Assembly: GCA_031257215.1 (NCBI GenBank)
Contig: JAIRPC010000066.1
Coordinates: 1-10,948, forward strand
Origin: Eubacteriales Family XIII. Incertae Sedis bacterium
GTDB taxonomy: Bacteria; Bacillota; Clostridia; Peptostreptococcales; Anaerovoracaceae
Direction of reading: 5' to 3'
DNA: 10,948 bases
This document shows, one piece after another, positions 1 through 4,919 of this stretch (position 1 is its first letter; each line of letters begins with the position of its first letter). Below the pieces are notes generated by a model. That model had not been told where the DNA came from, did not search any database, and worked only from the letters and a program-made list of their open reading frames with translations. The position numbers were made by a program, and so were the translations under genes.

Positions 1-180
1 ATAATTGATGCAGCGCACCAGGGTGCTCTTGCCCGCGCCGCTGCGCCCGATGATGCCGAATATCTCCCCCCTCTCCACCGAAAGGTTGATATCGGCAAGC
101 ACCGTGATCTCGGAACCACGCTCCGTGCCGGAGAACCTCTTGCAAAGCCCCTCCGTAGTGATAATGGATTCTGCCATCAT
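1..180 (-). CDS. metN: MetN-like ABC transporter ATPase, N-terminal part, cut by window edge
   Basis: Only the first 60 codons are present; the gene runs off the left edge. The product is the ATP-hydrolysing subunit of an importer, probably for D/L-methionine, acting on the cytoplasmic face of the membrane with a MetI permease and MetQ lipoprotein. Visible are an A-loop-side strand (residues 24-34, ITVLADINLSV), then GEIFGIIGRSGAGKST, which contains the Walker A P-loop GRSGAGKS, followed by LVRCIN. The GIIGxSGAGKSTLxRCxN wording is typical of MetN and differs from the GPSGSGKSTLL wording usual for LolD/MacB ATPases. The start is chosen at the ATG at 180 (an adjacent ATG lies at 177) because AAAGAGGT sits 5-8 nt upstream; an in-frame ATG at 195 would place that site inside the gene. 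It has its own promoter (326-354) and so is not simply part of the tgt operon. Substrate is inferred from the P-loop region only; another importer ATPase is possible. Confidence 0.75.
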   Translation of the reverse strand, partial: MMAESIITTEGLCKRFSGTERGSEITVLADINLSVERGEIFGIIGRSGAGKSTLVRCINY

Positions 181-263
181 GCGTACCTCTTTCATGATTT
201 TATCGTCTCGTTAATTGCTTCGTTTTTGCCCCGCCGGCTGGATCTGTGAATCGCGGACTCGTG

Positions 264-281
264 AACCGCGAAAGCGCGGTT
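264..281 (-). other. Stem-loop in the metN leader
   Basis: A perfect 7-bp inverted repeat (AACCGCG / CGCGGTT) with a 4-nt loop lies in the roughly 140-nt transcribed leader between the promoter at 326-354 and the metN start. No T-run follows on the minus strand, so it is not an intrinsic terminator. Nothing in the leader matches a SAM riboswitch core. It could be an mRNA-stability or regulatory hairpin; function is unknown. Confidence 0.5.
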
Positions 282-325
282 GGCGGCCAAAATAAAGCAT
301 ATTTTTCTTATATGTTTTATATGTT

Positions 326-354
326 ATAATAACAAAAATTGTGCCCAGTGTCAA
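326..354 (-). promoter_or_regulatory. Strong sigma-A type promoter for metN
   Basis: On the minus strand a perfect -35 box TTGACA (349-354) is followed by exactly 17 bp and the -10 box TATTAT (326-331), one mismatch from consensus. Transcription would start near 319-320 and read a leader of about 140 nt before metN. It lies 42 bp after the stop codon of the permease gene, which separates metN from the tgt-permease unit. On the plus strand TGTCAA (349-354) and TTGACA (371-376) form a 6-bp inverted repeat that covers the -35 box and might be an operator. Confidence 0.8.
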
Positions 355-395
355 GCGCTCGCGTTATTAATTGACAATCATAGCCCTTCCCCCTC

Positions 396-2879
396 TCACT
401 CAGCCCGCAGCAGTGCGGCTATGGGCTGCTCGTAGTATGAACGGAACACGACGATTGGAACCGATACGAACAGGCAGGCCACCAGGGCTACCGCGGTCAG
501 CAAGGGGGCCAGGGGCAGCGAAACGTCCATGTACTCCGCTTCCTCGCTGAGCAGCTTCACCGCAGCGCTGCCCGACGCGAGCCCGCCCGCCAGCACCAGC
601 GCGCCGCAGACGCATCCGTAGCACAGGCCCTCCAACGCGACCAGCCTCATGCCCTGTCCCATGGTCATGCCCAGGCTGTGCATGGCGGCCAGCTCGAACC
701 TGCGGCTGTGTATCGCGAAAATCATCGTGTTCGCCACGCTTATCATGCCTATGGCTATCAGCAGGAATACCGCGAAAAACCCTGCCTGCCTCAGCGTGTC
801 GCGTGAGCCCGCGAACGCCTTTTCCTCCGACAGCCTGTCCTTGACTGATATTTCTGGCACGCTCGGGACGATATCGCGCACCTCTGACAGCACGCTGGCG
901 TAGTCGGCTCCGCCGCCCAGGGCTACGCGGATTTCCCTTACTATCGGCTCGCCTAGCGCGTCCAGCGCCGACGGGTCCATGTAGACATAGGGCAGCGGCT
1001 GTTCACCCACGTTGATTTGGTCTACTGGAATAGTGTGGTCGATTTTTAATGTAACTAACATGCCGCCGATTTGTGGCCTCACCTCCAATTCGGTGCCGTC
1101 CAGAGGGATGTCGCTATCCGAGCCTGCCAGGAAAACCTGTCCTCTGCCGTAATCCTCAAAATCGATTCGCCGCCTGTCGCGCTCTGCCAGCCCGTCAAAA
1201 TGGCTCGCGCTTGCGCCCACCAGCTTTGATTCCATGTATTCCGCTTTTTCATAGACCTCGCCGTATTTGGATTCAAAGCGCTCCATATAGGCTTCCAGCG
1301 CGGGGCTGTATTTCATCTGCACGTCCATCTCGCTGATGAGCGACAGGTTCGCCACGCCTGGAATATTTCGTATGCTTTCGACGTTCTGCGCGGTGACCGC
1401 CGTGTCGCGCAGGTATGAGGCCTCATAATACGTGTCCTGCACGAGGATGTCCGCGCCGCCCAGCGCATAGTCCGCGTATTTTCCCGCATCCATGTTCGCC
1501 GTGACCGCTGACACCACGTTGAACAGCACTATGCCGATAACAAGGATGACAATGGACGGCAGGGTTGTCCCGATGCCGCTCGATATATTTTTTCTGGCAA
1601 TATCGCCTATTGTTACCATGCCACGTGGGCCAGAGGCATCGGCGGAGCAGGGCGTTGCCGCCGCCCTTGCCCGTTTTCGCGCCGCGCCGCGTACGCTGTA
1701 TTTCGCGCAGTCCGCTATCCCGATTTTCGACGCCTTGCGAAGCGTGACCATTATGGCAACAACCACGGTGGCGAGCGACATTGCCGCCGCGACGACGCAT
1801 AGGGTGGGCGACAGCCAAGCCTGCACGCTGCCCTCCATGACATTGAGGGGGCGCAGTATCTGCGGAATAACATAGCCCGCGCTCAGGCGGCAGGCCAGTA
1901 TGCCGAGTGCGCCGCCAAGCGCCGCGATTATCGCGCCGTGCGCGGCATACACGCGCGTCAGCTGCCCCGTGGACATCCCTATCGCGCGGAACAGCCCGAA
2001 TTGCCGTATCTCCCTGACCATGGACAGGTGCATTGCGTTGTAGACGAAAACGACTCCGCAGGCAAGGACGGGCAGGATGAAAATCAGGTATAGCCACCCG
2101 CTGGCGGGGCCGTTGCCGTATGGCGGCACGACAGGCGAGAGCGATTGTCCGTCGCCTATTCCCATTATTTCTTTTATTTTAATGATTTTGGATGCATCGC
2201 TGTGCGGCATATCGAAAAAATTGCCCACAAGCCGCATGTCGCGCTCCAATGCCGAACGCTTGAAATTGAAATAAAGCGTGGCTTCGAGGGGCGCTGCTTT
2301 GCCGGCCGTCTCCAAATATGGCTCGGAAACGTAGATGTTGTTTTTCTCGGCCGCGCCAGCGTCCATGCTGTCCTCGAAATACCCTGAAAGCACGAACTCT
2401 TGCGCTCCGCCGGCTGTATGAAGCTCCACGCTCATGCCGATATCGGCGCGGCCGTAGCCCAGGCTTTTCAGCACTGACTTCGAGGTGGCGATTTCGCCCG
2501 CACCCTGCGGGTACGAGCCGTAGCACCGATCGAAGGCCGTGCGGCGGTGCTGTTCCCATTCCTCCCTGTCGGCGTAGACCAGGGGGTAGCTCCTGCCGCC
2601 GTTAGCCTGCGCCTCCCCCGCGAGGGTTTTCACGCCAACGCTTTCGGCCAGGCCTGAGCTGGACAAGGCTTCGCGCTGCCGCTCGGTGCTGTCCGTCAGG
2701 CGGTATTGCGCCGATGTGCCCTGTGAGCGTATGCCGTCGCGCTCGGCAGAGGCTATGACGCTGACGCCCAGGGAGAAAATCAGGGCGGACAGAAATGACA
2801 TGACCGCAACGGAAACCAGCAGTATGCACGTCCGTACGCGGTTTTTCCTGAACAGCTTGAACGCCAGCAGCATGGCCAT
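396..2879 (-). CDS. FtsX/MacB-type ABC transporter permease, two-repeat, 827 aa
   Basis: Integral membrane permease of the FtsX/MacB superfamily, whose members work with a LolD/MacB-type ATPase to export or extract peptides, lipoproteins or drugs, or to sense antibiotics. Hydrophobic segments near residues 18-44, 262-284, 313-336, 355-380, 438-462, 700-723, 747-775 and 788-812 give 1+3 and 1+3 membrane helices, with two large extracytoplasmic domains (about 45-260 and 463-698). Each repeat has the FtsX coupling-helix signature after the first helix of its three-helix bundle: REIRQFGLFRAIGMS (289-303) and RRFELAAMHSLGMTMGQ (726-742). The start ATG overlaps the tgt stop by one base (TAATG), with GGAGG 11 nt upstream (2891-2895). 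It is therefore cotranscribed with tgt. No matching ATPase is adjacent; the nearby metN belongs to another ABC class and has its own promoter. Substrate unknown. Confidence 0.85.
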   Translation of the reverse strand: MAMLLAFKLFRKNRVRTCILLVSVAVMSFLSALIFSLGVSVIASAERDGIRSQGTSAQYRLTDSTERQREALSSSGLAESVGVKTLAGEAQANGGRSYPLVYADREEWEQHRRTAFDRCYGSYPQGAGEIATSKSVLKSLGYGRADIGMSVELHTAGGAQEFVLSGYFEDSMDAGAAEKNNIYVSEPYLETAGKAAPLEATLYFNFKRSALERDMRLVGNFFDMPHSDASKIIKIKEIMGIGDGQSLSPVVPPYGNGPASGWLYLIFILPVLACGVVFVYNAMHLSMVREIRQFGLFRAIGMSTGQLTRVYAAHGAIIAALGGALGILACRLSAGYVIPQILRPLNVMEGSVQAWLSPTLCVVAAAMSLATVVVAIMVTLRKASKIGIADCAKYSVRGAARKRARAAATPCSADASGPRGMVTIGDIARKNISSGIGTTLPSIVILVIGIVLFNVVSAVTANMDAGKYADYALGGADILVQDTYYEASYLRDTAVTAQNVESIRNIPGVANLSLISEMDVQMKYSPALEAYMERFESKYGEVYEKAEYMESKLVGASASHFDGLAERDRRRIDFEDYGRGQVFLAGSDSDIPLDGTELEVRPQIGGMLVTLKIDHTIPVDQINVGEQPLPYVYMDPSALDALGEPIVREIRVALGGGADYASVLSEVRDIVPSVPEISVKDRLSEEKAFAGSRDTLRQAGFFAVFLLIAIGMISVANTMIFAIHSRRFELAAMHSLGMTMGQGMRLVALEGLCYGCVCGALVLAGGLASGSAAVKLLSEEAEYMDVSLPLAPLLTAVALVACLFVSVPIVVFRSYYEQPIAALLRAE

Positions 2880-4021
2880 TACCCATAATACCTCCGAAAG
2901 AACTCAGCTTTCAGCTCCGCGAAGCTGCCGCCCTCTATCGCGCCTCGGATCTGTTCCATCGTCCTGGTCAGGAAGCGGATGTTGTGGATGGAGAGCAGCG
3001 CGCCCGCCAGGGTTTCGCCCGCCTTGTGCAGGTGGCGCAGGTAGGCGCGGCTGAAATTTTGGCAGGTGTAGCAGTCGCACTCCGCGTCCAGCGGGGCGAA
3101 GTCGCGTTCGTATGCGGCGTTCTTGATGTTGATGCCGCCCGCCGAGGTCATCGCCTTGCCGTGCCGCGCCTCGCGCGTCGGTATCACGCAGTCGAACATG
3201 TCTATGCCGCGCTGGATTCCCTCGAACAGGTCGTCGGGGCTTCCCACGCCCATGAGGTAGCGCGGCTTGTTTTCGGGCAGCAGCCCCACGCACGAGTCCA
3301 GTATTTCGTACATTGTCCCCTTTGGCTCGCCGACGGAAAGCCCGCCTATGGAGTAGCCCGGCAGGTCGTACGCCGTGATTTCGGCCGCGCTCCTCGCCCT
3401 CAGATCAGGGTACATGCCGCCCTGCATTATGCCGAAAAGCGCCTGCCGCTCTGGGCCTCCGTGCTGTTCGTGCCACGCCGCGCAGCGCCCGAGCCAGCGC
3501 GTGGTGCGCCCCAGGGCCTCCTCCGTGTATTCGCGGCTGGCGGGGTAGGCGGTACATTCGTCGAACGCCATGATGATGTCCGCGCCTAGCGAGTGCTGCA
3601 CCTCTATGGATTTTTCGGGCGTGAGCACCTGCTCCGACCCGTCTATATGCGAGCGAAACGCGACGCCGTTCTCGGTTATCTTGCGCATCTCCGCCAGGCT
3701 GAACACCTGGAATCCGCCGCTGTCGGTCAGTATCGGCCCGTCCCAGCGCATGAATTGGTGGAGCCCGCCCGCCTCACGCACTATGTCCTGCCCTGGCCGC
3801 AGAAATAGGTGGTAGGTGTTCGCGAGTATGATCCCCGCCCCCGCCGACCTGACCTGCTCGGGCGTGAGCGACTTGACCGCGGCCCGTGTCCCGACGGGCA
3901 TGAACACAGGCGTTTCGACCGTCCCGTGCGGCGTCGTTATCCGGCCCCTCCGCGCGCCGCTCCTCTCGTCCCTGCCAAGCAGCTCGAAACCGAACCTGTT
4001 ATTCAATAATTCTTTTCCCAT
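2879..4021 (-). CDS. tgt: tRNA-guanine transglycosylase (queuine tRNA-ribosyltransferase)
   Basis: Exchanges guanine-34 in the anticodon of tRNA-Asp, -Asn, -His and -Tyr for preQ1 on the way to queuosine; cytoplasmic, homodimeric, zinc-containing. The 380-aa length is normal. Visible are the substrate-binding DSGGFQVFSL with Asp100, FDECT (Asp154), the GGLSVGE loop (226-232), and the nucleophile Asp277 in MFDCVIPTREARHG. The zinc ligands are Cys315, Cys317, Cys320 and His346, matching the family CxCxxC...H arrangement. The start is supported by AAGGAG six to seven nt upstream. It begins a two-gene unit with the ABC permease gene that overlaps its stop codon. The common neighbours queA and yajC are not in the window, so tgt seems to have been moved out of the usual queA-tgt-yajC order. 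Function is secure from the active-site motifs. Confidence 0.97.
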   Translation of the reverse strand: MGKELLNNRFGFELLGRDERSGARRGRITTPHGTVETPVFMPVGTRAAVKSLTPEQVRSAGAGIILANTYHLFLRPGQDIVREAGGLHQFMRWDGPILTDSGGFQVFSLAEMRKITENGVAFRSHIDGSEQVLTPEKSIEVQHSLGADIIMAFDECTAYPASREYTEEALGRTTRWLGRCAAWHEQHGGPERQALFGIMQGGMYPDLRARSAAEITAYDLPGYSIGGLSVGEPKGTMYEILDSCVGLLPENKPRYLMGVGSPDDLFEGIQRGIDMFDCVIPTREARHGKAMTSAGGINIKNAAYERDFAPLDAECDCYTCQNFSRAYLRHLHKAGETLAGALLSIHNIRFLTRTMEQIRGAIEGGSFAELKAEFFRRYYG

Positions 4022-4031
4022 AAACTTCTCC

Positions 4032-4060
4032 TTGCATATTGTTAAAGCCTATGGTATCAT
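4032..4060 (+). promoter_or_regulatory. Weak promoter candidate for rpmB
   Basis: TTGCAT (4032-4037), 17 bp, then TATCAT (4055-4060). The -10 has one mismatch; the -35 keeps only TTG. Transcription would begin near 4067, giving a leader of about 85 nt that contains the GC-rich stem-loop at 4098-4119. It overlaps the divergent tgt promoter candidate almost exactly. No better plus-strand promoter is visible before rpmB. Confidence 0.35.
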
Positions 4061-4083
4061 ATTCTTTGCGTGTTTTGAAGCAA
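4056..4083 (-). promoter_or_regulatory. Promoter candidate for tgt
   Basis: On the minus strand TTGCTT (4078-4083) is followed by 16 bp and TATGAT (4056-4061), a -10 with one mismatch. It would start transcription near 4049, about 28 nt before the tgt ATG. The -35 box is poor, so confidence is moderate. It overlaps a plus-strand candidate for rpmB, so the two units could compete for polymerase. Confidence 0.5.
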
Positions 4084-4097
4084 TAACGAATGAATTC

Positions 4098-4119
4098 CCC
4101 ACGGGGCCAGTCCCCTGGG
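4098..4119 (+). other. GC-rich stem-loop in the rpmB leader
   Basis: CCCA (4098-4101) pairs with TGGG (4116-4119) and GGGG (4103-4106) with CCCC (4112-4115), with one bulged C at 4102 and the loop CCAGT. It ends 18 nt before the rpmB Shine-Dalgarno. No T-run follows, so it is not a terminator. It could be a ribosomal-protein leader structure or a protein-binding palindrome shared with tgt; I know of no named motif that matches. Confidence 0.4.
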
Positions 4120-4151
4120 CGATAGGATATAGACGACAAAGGAGGTGTCAT

Positions 4152-4343
4152 ATGTCAAGGAAATGCGCTATTTGCGGGAAGGGCCAGGCGTCCGGCAACA
4201 ATGTTTCCCACTCGAACCGCCACACGCGGAGGAAGTGGAATGTGAATATCCAGTCCGTCAAGGTCAACGAGGGCGGCACGGTGAGGCGCATCAAGGTCTG
4301 CACGAGCTGTATCCGCTCGGGCAAGGTGACCCGCGCCCAGTAG
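4152..4343 (+). CDS. rpmB: 50S ribosomal protein L28, zinc-binding form
   Basis: A 63-aa large-subunit ribosomal protein. It begins MSRKCAICGKG and carries two CxxC pairs (Cys5/Cys8 and Cys50/Cys53) that form the zinc ribbon of the C+ type of L28. The basic stretch SHSNRHTRRKW (19-29) and the strand pair NIQSVKV / RRIKVCTSC are family features. The reading frame is open far upstream, but the start is fixed at 4152 by an excellent AAAGGAGGTG (4138-4147) and by the family's usual N terminus. It is flanked by a divergent tgt gene and followed after 11 nt by an intrinsic terminator, so it is probably transcribed alone. The rpmB - Asp23-family neighbourhood is conserved in Firmicutes. Confidence 0.97.
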   Translation: MSRKCAICGKGQASGNNVSHSNRHTRRKWNVNIQSVKVNEGGTVRRIKVCTSCIRSGKVTRAQ

Positions 4344-4354
4344 CGACGTGCGAT

Positions 4355-4395
4355 AAAGCGCCGGCCTGTTCACGCGAATCGGCTGGCGCTTTTTT
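4355..4395 (+). terminator. Intrinsic terminator after rpmB
   Basis: A 12-bp stem pairs AAAGCGCCGGCC (4355-4366) with GGCTGGCGCTTT (4381-4392), including one G-U pair. It has a 14-nt loop and a run of six T (4390-4395). It lies 11 nt after the rpmB stop codon and separates rpmB from the recG operon, which therefore needs its own promoter. Confidence 0.9.
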
Positions 4396-4499
4396 ATGCG
4401 TTCCATTGCCGCGCGGCTGTGCGAAAAGCTTCCTTATATAGAAATGAGCCCCATGCACAGGGGGCAGGTGCCGGGATAGGGGCGCCACAGCAAATCTTA

Positions 4500-4508
4500 T
4501 GATAGAAT
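4500..4508 (+). promoter_or_regulatory. Extended -10 promoter placed for a leaderless Asp23-family mRNA
   Basis: TGATAGAAT reads as an extended -10 (TG-N-TAGAAT, one mismatch from TATAAT in the hexamer 4503-4508). No convincing -35 is seen 17 bp upstream, which extended -10 promoters tolerate. The hexamer ends 6 nt before the ATG at 4515, so transcription would start at or within a base or two of the start codon. A second -10-like hexamer, TATGAT, lies at 4498-4503. The preceding terminator implies that a promoter must exist in 4396-4514. Confidence 0.55.
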
Positions 4509-4514
4509 AATCCC

Positions 4515-4919
4515 ATGTTATACAAAGAGAGAACCGAAAAGGGCAAGATAAAATTTGGCGGCAATATCATCGGCGGCATAGCGCGCCGCGTGATAGCCGA
4601 TACCGACGGGCGGGCGCTTGCCGCGGATTCCAGGGGGCGTATCGTGAAGGGCCTGAACGGCGCGGGCGACGACCAGGTCGTGGACGCCGGCATCGAGGGC
4701 GGCGCGCTGAATGTGAAGCTCTATATTGTCGTGCGCTTCGGTTCGAGCATCAGCAAGGTCACGGCCGATATAGACCGCGCTTTCCGCGAGGCCGTCCCCG
4801 CCATAACGGGGCTTGACGTGGGCGAGCTAAATATTTTCGTAAAGGGACTTATTTCAAAAAATGTAACAAAACGTAACATCGAGGTAACGACACATGCAGG
4901 GGATAGACCCGCAGGCTAG
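4515..4919 (+). CDS. Asp23/Gls24 (DUF322, YloU-like) family protein
   Basis: A 134-aa member of the Asp23/Gls24 family, small cytoplasmic proteins linked to envelope stress and membrane-anchored scaffolds in Firmicutes; molecular activity is not firmly known. The core is recognisable: GNIIGGIARRVIADTDG (16-32), the strand LNVKLYIVVRFGSSISKV (65-82), the helix DIDRAFREAVPAITGLDV (85-102) and the final strand ELNIFVKGL (104-112). A Lys/Thr-rich tail follows. Position after rpmB and before recG matches B. subtilis yloU, but the DAK-domain gene yloV/fakA that often follows is missing. The start at 4515 is forced: an in-frame stop TAG lies at 4503-4505 and no other start codon lies between. There is no Shine-Dalgarno in that gap, so leaderless translation is likely. 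It overlaps recG by 26 nt and is the first gene of the operon. Confidence 0.82.
   Translation: MLYKERTEKGKIKFGGNIIGGIARRVIADTDGRALAADSRGRIVKGLNGAGDDQVVDAGIEGGALNVKLYIVVRFGSSISKVTADIDRAFREAVPAITGLDVGELNIFVKGLISKNVTKRNIEVTTHAGDRPAG

Noticed and set aside
1..180. The left-edge ATPase as the partner of the FtsX/MacB permease
   Set aside because: Its P-loop context (GIIGRSGAGKSTLVRCIN) is of the MetN importer type and it has its own strong promoter after an intergenic gap.
181..325. T-box or SAM riboswitch in the metN leader, suggested by ACCGCG near the hairpin
   Set aside because: The leader is only about 140 nt, has no specifier-loop or SAM-I core, the ACCGCG lacks the preceding T-box GGGTGG, and no terminator T-run follows.
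3816..4151. Upstream extension of the L28 frame, open from 3816
   Set aside because: It would cover the tgt start antisense; L28 is complete from 4152, with a strong Shine-Dalgarno.
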